Origin: CAVTLG01 sp963735495
GTDB taxonomy: Bacteria; Chloroflexota; Ktedonobacteria; Ktedonobacterales; Ktedonobacteraceae
DNA: 64,000 bases
Assembly: GCA_963735495.1 (NCBI GenBank)
Contig: CAVTLG010000005.1
Span: 1-64,000 of the forward strand
Direction of reading: 5' to 3'
A model generated the notes under the pieces. That model worked only from the letters and a program-made list of their open reading frames with translations, was not told where the DNA came from and did not search any database. How positions within the stretch are numbered: the stretch's first letter is position 1; each line of letters opens with the position of its first letter. This document shows, one piece after another, positions 1-9,432 of the stretch. The translations under genes were made by a program, and so were the position numbers.

Positions 1-484
1 GATGAAGAGGCGGTGCTCTGGCTGTTGCGCACATCTACATCTCAAGCATCGTGAATCACCGCTAAGCTGAAGACTTAGCGGCTTCTCAAGAGAGGGAGAC
101 TTCTGCTTGTGTTCTTGAGAAGCCCAGGTTCACCAGACTCAGTCTCTAGAAACAGAGGCTACGTTAGAGAGGTCAGGACACCTTGAGCTGACGCACCAGG
201 CTCTTGCATCTGTCATCTGAGGGTAAGTTGGGTCATTGGGGAAAGCCCTGTGCTTCAGGTTTCACAAGCCTCTTTAACTGTGTCGAGGTGAAGTCGGATT
301 CTCCATCTGGTGACAGGATGGAGATACGCACCACCCGCGCAAGCGGAGTTTTTGGATCACTGTCTGTACCCTTGCTCTCAGAACAAGGGTACAGACGGCG
401 ATTCATCCACGAAGCTGAAGACTTCGTGGATGAATCGCCGAAAGCATATAAAACAACGAGCGGACTCTGGTCAGCGCTTTTGTG
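1..484. other. Hairpin-rich region without a recognisable gene
   Basis: No protein I recognise is encoded here. The stretch holds several strong inverted repeats: 60-66 with 74-80 (7-nt loop CTGAAGA), 81-90 with 114-123, 300-307 with 317-324, 362-374 with 384-396 (13 bp, perfect) and 397-414 with 422-439 (18 bp, perfect, again with loop CTGAAGA). The last two hairpins are directly adjacent. The repeated loop and the string of stems suggest a structured RNA or the end of an IS200/IS605-type element (TnpB or IscB), but no transposase or nuclease reading frame is present in the window on this side, so this is inference. Confidence 0.45.
397..439. repeat. 18-bp perfect inverted repeat (hairpin)
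   Basis: Arms 397-414 and 422-439 pair perfectly around the 7-nt loop CTGAAGA. It directly follows another perfect 13-bp hairpin (362-374/384-396). It lies 46 bp beyond the 3' end of the minus-strand thioesterase gene, so it could end that transcript, but there is no T-run on the minus side; a mobile-element end is equally possible. Confidence 0.6.
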
Positions 485-1000
485 CTAATCAGAACCAGGC
501 ACATCCTGCGCTAGAATATTGCCGTTATCGGGAGGACGATCCACGACTGCGACGGTACAACGGGAAATGCAAACCAGCTTGTCGTTTTCATCGGTGATCC
601 TGATATTCCAGATGTGTGTGGTACGACCAAGGTGGATCGGTGTGGCGACACTTATCAACGTGCCATCACGTTTCGGGCGCAGATGATTGGCATTGATTTC
701 CAGCCCAAAGGCCATCTGCCGCTCTGTATCGATATGCAAGGCACTACCAACGGAGGCCACCGTCTCCGCCAGCAGCACTGAGACTCCGCCATGCAAATAC
801 CCCACCAGTTGATGATGATGAGGTCCAATTGGCATCGTTGCGACAACGCGCTCTTGCGATGCCTCAACTAGCGTAATACCCAAAACATCAAGCACCGTTC
901 CCCGGCTAGCCGTATTGAGTCTGGCCAGTAGCGCCTCCTGCGAATATTCCACAGCAACTCTCTTCTTTCTATACAAGTTGCGGATACAACCAATTTGCAC
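485..1000 (-). CDS. PaaI-type hotdog-fold thioesterase
   Basis: A 171-residue hotdog-fold acyl-CoA thioesterase of the PaaI/MenI group, expected to hydrolyse aromatic or hydroxynaphthoyl-CoA thioesters in the cytoplasm. The family signature GYLHGGVSVLLAETVAS is visible mid-protein; its HGG and the acidic residue of the following helix form the active site in characterised relatives. The start is GTG at 1000, preceded by AAAGG six bases upstream; a second GTG 16 codons in, behind a purine-rich stretch, would give a shorter protein closer to the usual 130-150 residues. The gene lies downstream of the membrane-protein gene in the same direction, 9 bp away, so the two may be cotranscribed. Substrate cannot be told from sequence. 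Confidence 0.85.
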   Translation of the reverse strand: MQIGCIRNLYRKKRVAVEYSQEALLARLNTASRGTVLDVLGITLVEASQERVVATMPIGPHHHQLVGYLHGGVSVLLAETVASVGSALHIDTERQMAFGLEINANHLRPKRDGTLISVATPIHLGRTTHIWNIRITDENDKLVCISRCTVAVVDRPPDNGNILAQDVPGSD

Positions 1001-1009
1001 CCATTACCT

Positions 1010-1627
1010 TTATTCTGCGTGTGCCTGCGTTTTTTCCAGCACAGAGACAGTTTGAGAGCCTGCTTCCACACGCTCTTCACGCTGCGGAGTCAAACGCCAG
1101 AAGACAAAGAAGCCCGCGTAGAATGCGACAATCCATAAAACGACGGTGGCAATACTAGCCACGGCCACATTTTCCCACACCTGGTAAGCAGTATTGTAGA
1201 CGCCCCCTAGAATATCACGTACAATACAGAAGAGAGGCACGCCAATAAGGAACAGCATGGCTAACCAACGCGTCCGTCCACGCCAGAAACGCCAGACAAG
1301 CAGATAGGCGAGGCTGCCATAAATCAGGATCGGGCTGAGATATAACGGCAAAGAGACATGCGCGGTTGCCAATACAGCGTTAAGAGCATTGAGTATCGGT
1401 AGCAGGTAAAAAGGTGTATCTTTCACCGGCATGGCCTGTACTGCATAATGCCACCAGTGAGCATAGTAAGCGAGCACATCAACCAGTATATTCAGCAGTC
1501 CCATGATTAGGCCACCTAGCAGCGAAGCTAGTAGAGCTTGCCTGGTTGGATGGATAAAGAAAAGGGCAGCCAGGTAAAAGAGTACAAGGATAGGAACCAC
1601 CAGTGTCAGAAATGCCAAAGTGTCCAT
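1010..1627 (-). CDS. Multi-pass membrane protein, unknown function
   Basis: About 205 residues with five to six hydrophobic segments, short loops and a charged C-terminal tail. I do not recognise the family. The reading frame stays open up to 1765, but the first 46 codons of that longer frame are not native: they translate the orphan IscB right-end sequence at 1676-1731. The start at 1627 (protein beginning MDTLAFLTLV) has a good AAGGAG ribosome site about 12 bases upstream and begins directly with a membrane segment, so it is preferred. Aromatic and His residues in the second segment (YYAHWWHY) are notable, but no function is inferred. Confidence 0.7.
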   Translation of the reverse strand: MDTLAFLTLVVPILVLFYLAALFFIHPTRQALLASLLGGLIMGLLNILVDVLAYYAHWWHYAVQAMPVKDTPFYLLPILNALNAVLATAHVSLPLYLSPILIYGSLAYLLVWRFWRGRTRWLAMLFLIGVPLFCIVRDILGGVYNTAYQVWENVAVASIATVVLWIVAFYAGFFVFWRLTPQREERVEAGSQTVSVLEKTQAHAE

Positions 1628-1650
1628 GTTAGGATCAAACTCCTTCTCAT

Positions 1651-1773
1651 GATAGTGTTTGGAGCGCGCACACTTTTCCTCCTTTCCGTCAGATGAGCCG
1701 AAGGCTAGAAGCGTCAGCTTCGTTTCTGACGGTCTAAGAGGGAGGTCACTAGTGAGTAAAACCAAACACTATC
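1651..1773. mobile_element. 123-bp unit with 12-bp inverted ends containing an orphan IscB right end
   Basis: The perfect 12-bp inverted repeats GATAGTGTTTGG (1651-1662) and CCAAACACTATC (1762-1773) enclose, on the minus strand, 1676-1731, which matches the 3' end of the iscB gene and its flank at 42018-42073 at 52 of 56 positions. The match includes the sequence that there encodes the last IscB codons and stop. Here the copy keeps an intact outer stem (CCGTCAG with CTGACGG) and an inner GAAGC/GCTTC hairpin. It sits between the divergent membrane-protein and nadE genes, where it may also affect their promoters. Confidence 0.65.
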
Positions 1774-1849
1774 TAACAGTCTATCTAGTTCTCACTGTGT
1801 CTGCCGGTGCACAGTGCACAGAAGGCAGCAAGAACGGAAAGGATCGCTT

Positions 1850-3611
1850 ATGAATATCATACCGCTACGTGTCGCGCTTGCCCAGATCAATGTCACCGTG
1901 GGCGACCTGGCAGGAAATACGCGGCAGATTCTGGCTGGCATGCAGCATGCACAGGCAGCGGAAGCACATATCGTCTGCTTTCCCGAACTAGCCCTGACAG
2001 GCTATCCACCTGAAGACTTGTTACTGAAGCCAGGCTTCGTCGCCGCCAATCTGAGCAAGTTGGACGAGATTATCCAGGCCAGCAAAGATTTTCCGGGTCT
2101 TACTGCCGTGATTGGCTTTGTTGATCGTGTCAATGATATCTACAATGCAGCAGCCGTTGTCCACGAAGGGCAACTAGCAGGAGTTTACCACAAACACTAC
2201 CTCCCTAACTACGGGGTGTTTGATGAGAAATCGCTATTTCCAGGCTGGACAACGCGCACCTATCTTCCTCATTCACGGTATACACGTTGGCATCAACATT
2301 TGCGAGGACATCTGGTATCCCACAGGACCATTAACGGGCCAGGCTTACGCCGGGGCAGAAGTCATTCTCAACATCAACGGCTCTCCTTATTATCAGGGAA
2401 AAGGCATTGTGCGCGAGGATATGATTTCTACACGCGCCGCCGACAACGGTTTAATCATTGCTTACCTCAATATGGTTGGAGGTCAGGATGAACTGGTTTT
2501 CGATGGCGGCAGCATGGTCTTCAACGAGCAGGGCCTGCTGATCGCTCGTGGCAAAAGCTTTACAGAAGATATGCTCATCGTCGACCTGGATACAGCCTCG
2601 GTCTTCCGCTCACGTCTACACGACCCACGTCGTCGGCAGGAGCGCTTGCATGTTACCGCCGAACAAGTGCCAACCATTTCCGTTGATACGCGTCCTCTCA
2701 AGCCACCGACACAGGATAGCGTTTTGGCGGCCCCACAGCGTATTGAGCCAAGATTGGAACGCATCCAGGAAATCTATGCCGCGCTGGTCCTGGGTACAAG
2801 AGACTATGTGCGCAAAAATGGTTTCAAATCTGCCATCATTGGTCTATCAGGGGGCATCGATTCCACGCTCGTGGCCACTATTGCCAGCGATGCCCTGGGT
2901 GCAGAAAATGTAACTGGCATCTCGATGCCTTCCGGCTATTCATCCGAGCACAGCAAAAGTGACGCCCAGCAACTGGCCGAAAACCTGGGCATTCGCTACC
3001 TGACCATTCCCATTGAAGATATCTTCCGCACCTCGTTGAGTATGATGGAACCGGCACTGGGTAGCGAATATCCAGGCCTGGCAGCAGAAAACTTGCAGGC
3101 CCGCATACGCGGCAATATCCTCATGACTATCTCTAACAAATTAGGACCAATCGTACTGACAACTGGTAACAAATCTGAGATGGCAACCGGCTACAGCACA
3201 CTGTACGGTGATATGGCTGGTGGCTTCGCGGTCCTCAAGGATGTCCCCAAAACGCTGGTATACAAGTTGTGTAGCTATCGCAATACGCTGGGGGAGAAGC
3301 CGGTTATTCCGCAAGCCGTCATCGACAAGCCCCCATCCGCCGAATTACGGCCAGAGCAAAAAGATGTTGATAGCCTGCCACCATATGATGAGCTTGATCC
3401 AGTTTTACAGGCTTATGTAGAGGATGATCGCAGCTTTGAAGAGATGCTGGCAATGGGCTTCCAGCGCGAGACCGTTGAGCGCGTGATGCACCTGGTCGAC
3501 ATCAGTGAGTACAAACGACGCCAGGCCCCTCCAGGCGTCAAGATTACGGCCCGCGCCTTTGGTCGAGATCGCCGTCTGCCCATTACCAACAGGTACCGCG
3601 AAGGGAAATAG
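1850..3611 (+). pseudogene. nadE: Glutamine-dependent NAD+ synthetase, single-base frameshift
   Basis: This enzyme makes NAD+ from deamido-NAD+, ATP and glutamine. The N-terminal half is a nitrilase-type glutaminase domain with the Glu-Lys-Cys triad visible in FPELALTGYP, KHYLPNYGVF and GINICEDIWYP. The C-terminal half is the synthetase with the ATP loop GLSGGIDSTL and the usual end (FGRDRRLPITNRYR). The start is ATG at 1850 behind GGAAAGGA. The frame breaks near 2231: after GVFDEK an extra T must be skipped to continue as RYFQAGQRAP. Everything else is intact and the gene is normally essential, so a sequencing or assembly error is at least as likely as real inactivation. A short second protein could also start at 2220. 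Confidence 0.9.
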
Positions 3612-3622
3612 GACCACACGAT

Positions 3623-3645
3623 CCGGGACCCACAGTGGGTCCCGG
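3623..3645. terminator. Bidirectional hairpin between convergent genes
   Basis: A perfect 10-bp GC-rich stem (3623-3632 with 3636-3645, loop CAG) lies 12 bases after the nadE stop and a few bases from the end of the opposing peptidase gene. There is no strong T-run, so its role as a terminator is inferred from position. Confidence 0.6.
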
Positions 3646-3648
3646 CAT

Positions 3649-4821
3649 TCAAGCCTGACTGCAAATATGCTGTATCAAACCGGCCAACAGTGCTCCGCGC
3701 AGCGGGATAGAGTCTACACGCAAATGTTCAATCGCCAGATTGTGCATACCACCACCCACCGGACCAAGCGTATCCAGCGTTGGGAGTCCTGCCGCCATTA
3801 GATTATTCGCGTCAGAAACACCACCTTTCGGCTCCGCGACCAGTTGTAAACCCAGTGCTTCACCTTCTAGCTGCGCGAGAGCAACCAGTTGGCTTACCTC
3901 GGGTGTCGCCTCGTAAGGTCGTCGACCTGTATTGCGTTGTAAGGTGGCATGGGTATCCGGTACACTACAACTGGCGGCAATTTTTTCGAGAGCCTCAGCC
4001 GCTGCCCCTAGAGCATGTTCATTGAATGCACGCACGGAAACATGGCAACGGGCTTTATCTGGCACAACATTGAGCGTTTCACTACTGCTCAGGCGCGTGA
4101 TATTAAAAGTAACGGTAGGGAAGAGCGCATGCAAATTCTGTATAGCAATAATTTTGTGCGCCAGTTCAACAACAGCGGACCGTCCTTTGTATGGCTCAAC
4201 GCCAGAATGCGCCGCGATCCCAGAGACTTCCAGCACATACTTATCCGCACCTTTACGGGCCTTAGTCAGCACAGTTAGCCTCCCAGCTGGTTCCAGCACA
4301 AGTCCAAGGTCAGCTTGCTGCGCAACTTCACGTAAGAGCGCGCTACTCCCAGGAGATCCCACTTCTTCATCATTATTAAAGACGATAAGAATTTCGCCGT
4401 ACTGATCAAAGCCAGACTCAAGCAGGCTGCGCAAGGCATAGATGCCCATCACGACGCCTGATTTCATATCAATTACTCCAGGGCCACGCGCAACACCATC
4501 CTGAAGCACAAACGGCTGGGTTTGCGCAGCCCCGGATGCGTAGACGGTATCAATATGCCCAACGAGTAGTACGCGCTTCTGTCCATTGCCTTTACGCCGT
4601 GCCAACAGGTTCGCCCCAAATTCAGCCGTCGGATGAAGGGTCACGCTGAAGCCAAGCTCAGCGAGCCACTGCTTCAGATAGGTCATGATCTTGTTGACAC
4701 CTTCAACCTGACCCGTTCCTGAATCAATGTTGACGAGAGTTTCCAGATCCTGGAGACATTCACGTTGGTATGCCTGCAATTTGGGCAGATAGACTTGCGC
4801 GTATGTGGCAGTTTGTGGCAT
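3649..4821 (-). CDS. M20 family metallopeptidase (glutamate carboxypeptidase G2-like)
   Basis: A 390-residue zinc-dependent exopeptidase of the M20 family, closest in pattern to carboxypeptidase G2-type enzymes that remove C-terminal glutamate. Metal and catalytic motifs are in order: GHIDTVY (first His and Asp), GVIDMKSG (bridging Asp), NNDEEVGSPGS (catalytic Glu pair), LEPA (Glu) and GGGMHN near the end (last His). The central lid or dimerisation domain carries the family's SGIAAHSG motif. No signal peptide is evident, so it is probably cytoplasmic. The start ATG has AAAGGA nine bases upstream. It converges with nadE. Exact substrate is not predictable. Confidence 0.88.
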   Translation of the reverse strand: MPQTATYAQVYLPKLQAYQRECLQDLETLVNIDSGTGQVEGVNKIMTYLKQWLAELGFSVTLHPTAEFGANLLARRKGNGQKRVLLVGHIDTVYASGAAQTQPFVLQDGVARGPGVIDMKSGVVMGIYALRSLLESGFDQYGEILIVFNNDEEVGSPGSSALLREVAQQADLGLVLEPAGRLTVLTKARKGADKYVLEVSGIAAHSGVEPYKGRSAVVELAHKIIAIQNLHALFPTVTFNITRLSSSETLNVVPDKARCHVSVRAFNEHALGAAAEALEKIAASCSVPDTHATLQRNTGRRPYEATPEVSQLVALAQLEGEALGLQLVAEPKGGVSDANNLMAAGLPTLDTLGPVGGGMHNLAIEHLRVDSIPLRGALLAGLIQHICSQA

Positions 4822-4941
4822 AAATATTTATCCTTTAGTGATAGTGATGACGTTCAACAACCCTGACATTTCTACGTCATTGTATCACAAGCAGTGTAAA
4901 ACACGCGACAGGACATTATTTCCAGGCGAACACTATGCAAC

Positions 4942-4969
4942 AAAAAAAACCAATCTTCCATAAGATTGG
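4942..4969 (-). terminator. Rho-independent terminator of the sigma-like gene
   Basis: On the minus strand an 8-bp stem (4962-4969 with 4950-4957, loop of four) is followed by a run of eight T (A-run 4942-4949 on the plus strand). It lies 38 bases past the stop of the minus-strand sigma-like gene. Confidence 0.8.
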
Positions 4970-5006
4970 CTCCATACATGCAAAAGCTTCTAGTTGCCCG
5001 GATGCA

Positions 5007-5666
5007 TCAAATCTGAATTTCGTGCTTCAGGCGCTTGTAAGCGATACTACGCAGAGCAGCGTATCTTCCTCGTTCTGTGGGGTCGTCTGAACGCGGACGC
5101 TTGTAATCGCTCAGGCGCAAGCCAACGTTCGACAGAGCCTGCTCCAGTTGTGAGGGTTCGCCATCCAGTTCAGACATATTCGCGAGATCAGTCAAGAGCG
5201 CAATTCTCTGCCCACGAGGGAAAGTCGCGACCACCTGCGCGACCGTCACGATGATCGAATCCATGATCAGATGATCCAGGGCGACCTGCGCAGCATCCAC
5301 GGCCTCGCGTACGATCAGGCTCAGATCATAGGCACTCGAGCTGAGTGTAGGACGCACAAGGCAACGATCTTTTTTGCGCCAATCGCGAAAATAATTGAGC
5401 GCAATTACCCGACATAATGCCTTAAGAGAACCAACGGCAGGCATTTCTCCCCGATCAGCTCGCTGATTATAGCGGAATGTGCGCATGACCGCTTCATGAG
5501 CGATATCTTCTGCGATCTCTCTGTGCTGACCATACCAGGAAGTTACACCGGAGTCACGCACCCACATTTCTACCAGCGGAAGTAGCCAGTTATACAGGTC
5601 ATACCAGCTTTGTCCGTCACTTAGCTGCTGCTCATCGAGGTCGGCATGCCTTGCTCCAGTAACCAT
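5007..5666 (-). CDS. RNA polymerase sigma factor-like protein (region 2 only recognisable)
   Basis: About 219 residues. The stretch EIAEDIAHEAVMRTFRYN followed by GSLKALCRVIALNYFRDWRKK has the shape of sigma-70 region 2 (core binding and -10 recognition helices). No typical region 4 helix-turn-helix is obvious in the C-terminal half, although a helical segment with FPRGQRIALL may stand in for it. The start chosen is ATG at 5666, because AGGGGAG stands seven bases upstream; the frame is open 30 codons further but without a ribosome site there. It may be an ECF-type factor or a divergent sigma-like regulator. No adjacent anti-sigma gene is seen; its own terminator follows. Confidence 0.65.
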   Translation of the reverse strand: MVTGARHADLDEQQLSDGQSWYDLYNWLLPLVEMWVRDSGVTSWYGQHREIAEDIAHEAVMRTFRYNQRADRGEMPAVGSLKALCRVIALNYFRDWRKKDRCLVRPTLSSSAYDLSLIVREAVDAAQVALDHLIMDSIIVTVAQVVATFPRGQRIALLTDLANMSELDGEPSQLEQALSNVGLRLSDYKRPRSDDPTERGRYAALRSIAYKRLKHEIQI

Positions 5667-6152
5667 GAGAAATCTCCCCTGTGATACGGTTTTATGCTGA
5701 GTTGTGTCCATACTTGCTTTTATGAGCACACGTTGCTCTTTTGTGCTGCTATCCAATCACCTTGCTGCTTTACTTCTACCTGTTATGATTGCTTTCCAGG
5801 CAGGAATTTCAGGCGAAGAATGTTTACAAATCCGAAGAAAATTAGTATATTTAAAATTAATGGTACCTGACAAGAAGGTTTTTGTCAAGGGTAAAAGGAG
5901 AAATTCCCAGCTCAAGGCAGCATTCAGGCAGCAGAAAGTTCTTTTATCAGCTTTCTTGACATTACAATAGATTTCCTTAGCAGATGTCTATTGGAGGGAA
6001 CATACCTGACGCGGCGATCTGTCTTTTACTCACCCATGAAAAAAATCTCGCATCGAGACCCCTGGCAGCTATACAAAGCAATACGTTTATGGTACTATTA
6101 AGCGTGTGCTGCAAAGAGGCAAAGGTTTTCCTCGCTTCTCAGGGAGACGAAG
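5667..6152. other. Long intergenic region between divergent genes
   Basis: About 485 bp, relatively AT-rich, separating the sigma-like gene (minus) from the MerR-type regulator (plus). It must carry both promoters. A TTGACA hexamer occurs at 5956-5961, but no convincing -10 follows at the right distance. No RNA gene or repeat is recognised. Confidence 0.5.
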
Positions 6153-8267
6153 ATGGACGTGCGAAGTAAGCAACCAATAAGAGAGCACCTTCTGAAAAAT
6201 GATGTACAAGAGCGCATCTTGCAATATATTCAGAAGGGGCGAGATGAGGCAACCGTAACAATCAGCAGAGCGGCTGAGTTGTTTGGTATCACCGAAAACA
6301 AGCTGCGTGATTGGGAAGAATACGGTTTTCTTAATCCACTGCGTCCCAGTGGTCCTAAGGGACGGCGCCTCTATACACCATTAGAGTTAGATAAGCTTGC
6401 CATTATTCGCGAGCTCATCAACGCCGGTTACGCGCCCAGCGATATTCCGCCTGATATCGATAAACAGTGGCATACAATTCGCGCAAATCGAGAGATCATA
6501 GGCAGCGCAGAACGCCATAATCGTCCGGCCCTACAGGATGGTCAGTCCGAACTCCCGATCAATATACGCATAGAGCAAGAAAGAAAAGCGTTATTCTGGC
6601 GCTATTTCGTCTCTCACGCATTACGCCTGTCATTAATGCTTATCAGTGAGGACATGCCCAATACCGCAGCAGGTCTGATCTTACCTCTCACGCCTGCGCC
6701 GCTTGCCTCCGACATACAACGCGTAGAAGACATTGTGACGCTGGGAGAATCCCTGGTTGGTTGGCTTAGTCAGAGCCGCTCCTCACATACCTTGTTGACC
6801 AGCAGACCTTCTTTTCAATATAGTTCTGACTTCCGCATCGAGCCATTACGCGGCATAAAGGCTGGTATACCACAAGAAGCCAGTCTGCAAGAGCATACCG
6901 TTATTATCGTGCAAAGAGAAGCCAACCCATTAACCCTGGGCTCTGAAGCAGTCAGGACAATCAGGCGTCTGCTGAAACCGCTCTATGAGGAAGTAGAGCT
7001 ATCCCGCGCCAGTTTCGGTTCCGCCAGGCGTGACGTGTTAGATCCAGCCACGGAGCTGCTGAACACAACGAACAACGAAGATGTCATTCTGACGGGTCTG
7101 GCTGATATGGTCATACGCCTGGGTGGCATGAACGCAACCAAACATCCACGCTGGCGCTTTTGCTGGATCATGTTACCTAAAGATCCCTCACAGCTCTTGC
7201 GCCTCAGTAGTCTTATTGTACGTGCGCAGAGCCAGGACGCTTTTTACAAAGCAAAATCGTCCATTTCCACATCCGATACGCACACCAATAGTCCTTATCT
7301 GAAAGCGCTACGCAGCGGACATGTCATCTACCAGCCCAGAATTATTGGGGCAGATGCATCGTTTGTAGTGCGAGACCTGGAAGAGCCGATACGCTCGGCC
7401 ATTGCCATTCCTATCGGTGGTGAGGATGGTATGGCCATAGGTGTACTCTATGTCGCTTCACTTGAAGTAGAAGCGTTTACCGAAGACGATCAACGCGTTT
7501 TACGCATGATGAGTAGAATGGTCGAAGAACTCCTAAAAACGTATGGTGTACGGCAACACACAACGCAAAAGTTAACGGATATGGTCAAAGACCCTAATCT
7601 GGTAGATACGTTCTTTGAGGATTTCGCCCCTGAGAAGCGCTTCATTCAGGATGTCGAAACGCTCTTGCATAACGTGCAACGATACCATGAAGAGGGTCTG
7701 GAAGCCGGGGATGAGCAAATAGTTTCGTTTATTGCCGTGGATATCGATAAACAGGGCAGCCTGGCGAATAAATACGGCGACCGTCTCGTCAGGAATCTGA
7801 CGCGAGAAGTGGGTCTACGCGTGCAGGAGCAGATACATACCTCATTCAAAGAATATCCCGATTGTCAGCTCTATCATATCTACGCAGATCGTTTCCTGAT
7901 CCTGCTCAAGCACACTTCGCTTGAACAGGCGCGAGAGCACGCCGAGCGACTACGTCAGGGTACAAGAGGGTCCTACAACCTCGATGCACTGCGCGTTTCT
8001 GTCGATCAACACACACGCCCAGAGAGCATGATAGAGATCCCTGATGTCACAATCCGCCTGGGCGTGACATCCTATTCTTACGCGAAACTCATAGAGATCC
8101 TCCACGAACATCCCGCCGAAGACGCGATTACCGAAGTACGCTTCATTATTACATCTGCATTAGATGTTGCACTTTTGAAAGGGCAAAATGAAGGTGGCAA
8201 TGTCGTTATTGGTTGGGACGCCGATATCCATAATTTTGTGCGCTATGCACCTCCACGCAATACATAG
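6153..8267 (+). CDS. MerR-HTH / GAF / degenerate GGDEF regulator
   Basis: A 704-residue cytoplasmic regulator. Roughly residues 36-110 form a MerR-type winged helix-turn-helix (ISRAAELFGITENKLRDWEE, then a YTPLELDKL segment). A GAF-like sensor domain follows at about 330-470 (SAIAIPIGGEDGMAIGVLYV). The C-terminal 200 residues follow the GGDEF layout: FIAVDIDKQGSLANKYGD, then YHIYADRFLILL where active cyclases have GGDEF, and a late VTIRLGVTSYS strand. The signature is lost (YADRF), so cyclic-di-GMP synthesis is unlikely; it may bind nucleotide or only fold this way. The start ATG has GGGAGACGAAG directly upstream. The gene stands alone, with a 226-bp gap to the next gene. Ligand and targets are unknown. 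Confidence 0.75.
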   Translation: MDVRSKQPIREHLLKNDVQERILQYIQKGRDEATVTISRAAELFGITENKLRDWEEYGFLNPLRPSGPKGRRLYTPLELDKLAIIRELINAGYAPSDIPPDIDKQWHTIRANREIIGSAERHNRPALQDGQSELPINIRIEQERKALFWRYFVSHALRLSLMLISEDMPNTAAGLILPLTPAPLASDIQRVEDIVTLGESLVGWLSQSRSSHTLLTSRPSFQYSSDFRIEPLRGIKAGIPQEASLQEHTVIIVQREANPLTLGSEAVRTIRRLLKPLYEEVELSRASFGSARRDVLDPATELLNTTNNEDVILTGLADMVIRLGGMNATKHPRWRFCWIMLPKDPSQLLRLSSLIVRAQSQDAFYKAKSSISTSDTHTNSPYLKALRSGHVIYQPRIIGADASFVVRDLEEPIRSAIAIPIGGEDGMAIGVLYVASLEVEAFTEDDQRVLRMMSRMVEELLKTYGVRQHTTQKLTDMVKDPNLVDTFFEDFAPEKRFIQDVETLLHNVQRYHEEGLEAGDEQIVSFIAVDIDKQGSLANKYGDRLVRNLTREVGLRVQEQIHTSFKEYPDCQLYHIYADRFLILLKHTSLEQAREHAERLRQGTRGSYNLDALRVSVDQHTRPESMIEIPDVTIRLGVTSYSYAKLIEILHEHPAEDAITEVRFIITSALDVALLKGQNEGGNVVIGWDADIHNFVRYAPPRNT

Positions 8268-8493
8268 AAGAGCATCAAGTGGATCGTATGCTGCTAGCAA
8301 TGGCTTGACTCACCATCTTTCTTATCCGCCTCCTGGATCGTTACCTCTGCCAACCTGCACGCGTTAGGTGTATATTAACAATAACTGACGCCCCTCCCTT
8401 TCTTTGTACAAGACGATACAGAGTTATCTGTACTCGTTCTATTTTTTATACGCGAAGCAGAGTTAGAGGGGGTGCAGCAGATGGGAGTACCCT
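8268..8493. other. Intergenic region
   Basis: About 226 bp between the MerR-type regulator and the NTPase gene. No clear terminator, RNA gene or repeat is seen; the end carries the ribosome site (GGGAG) of the downstream gene. Confidence 0.4.
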
Positions 8494-9264
8494 ATGGCAA
8501 TAAAGTTTTTTCTCTTAGGACGGCCTGGATCTGGCAAGTCAACGGCTGCACGCTACATCTATGCTATCGCGCAGCAAAGCGGTTGGTCCACGATCCATAT
8601 CAACGATTACACGTTCCTACGCCAAATGTTCGAAGCTGACACCCAGCACCAGCAGTTCCAACCTTCGCAGGAGGATGGCTTCGATGTAATAGATTTTTCT
8701 GTGCTCGACCTGGTCTTACAGGATGTAGAAAAGCAAGCGAGCGAATACACATATTGTCCGCAAAAATTGCTCTTGCTCGAGTTCGCACGCAAGGATTACG
8801 TCATGGCCTTACGACAATTTCAGCCAGCTTTTTTGCGTGACGCCTATTTTCTCTTCTTCGAGACCGATATCAACACGTGCATTAAACGCGTTTATAATCG
8901 GTCCTTCCATCGTATATTCAGCGATGATCACTTTATTTCCGAGCAGATGATCCGCAGTTATTACAACGAGGAAAATACTGGCAATCTGTATTACGACCAG
9001 CTAAACAGCTACGGTATCGACCTGCGCAGAATCAGGTCGATTCAAAATACTGGCAACAGGGAAATGCTCAGGCGACAGCTCAAAGAGATCATTCAGCCGA
9101 TTATAGAGCAGCATGGCCAGAACAGCCAGGAGGCTTATACCTTACCAGATATATTTCCTGGAGCGTGCTGTACGCAGGCATATTGTACAGTCACGCATAG
9201 CGAGACGAGATGCTCCTTCGCTATCCCGGCATTGGCCACACAACCCGATCTCACAAAAATTTGA
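8494..9264 (+). CDS. P-loop NTPase, adenylate kinase-like
   Basis: A 256-residue protein starting with a perfect Walker A loop (FFLLGRPGSGKSTAARYIY, residues 5-23). A nucleoside- or adenylate-kinase-like core follows: an HINDYTFLRQ segment where kinases place substrate-binding residues, a Walker B-like LLLLEFARKDYV, and an FFETDINTCIKRVYNR segment resembling the lid and base-binding region. It resembles small P-loop kinases found alone in genomes of this group; the phosphate acceptor cannot be named. The start ATG has GGGAG eight bases upstream. It lies 168 bp upstream of rho in the same direction. The last 40 residues, rich in Cys and Thr, look poorly conserved. Confidence 0.65.
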   Translation: MAIKFFLLGRPGSGKSTAARYIYAIAQQSGWSTIHINDYTFLRQMFEADTQHQQFQPSQEDGFDVIDFSVLDLVLQDVEKQASEYTYCPQKLLLLEFARKDYVMALRQFQPAFLRDAYFLFFETDINTCIKRVYNRSFHRIFSDDHFISEQMIRSYYNEENTGNLYYDQLNSYGIDLRRIRSIQNTGNREMLRRQLKEIIQPIIEQHGQNSQEAYTLPDIFPGACCTQAYCTVTHSETRCSFAIPALATQPDLTKI

Positions 9265-9432
9265 CGTGATGTGATAGAGTTGTAGGAGGTACATCCCTCC
9301 ATAGTGTATTTTCAGTTGACCTCTTAGGGCTTCATGTCTATACTTTCTTCCTGGAAGGAGCGGCAGAAGCCCATGTTTTTTCACGACCCATTCGAGGGTA
9401 CTGAAAACAGTTGATTAGGAGAACGAGGACGC

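Noticed and set aside
204..597. Two overlapping short reading frames in the hairpin-rich start
   Set aside because: No family resemblance, no ribosome site, and they run through the hairpin arms.
1628..1765. N-terminal extension of the membrane-protein frame
   Set aside because: These codons translate the orphan IscB right end and the ribosome site stands before 1627.
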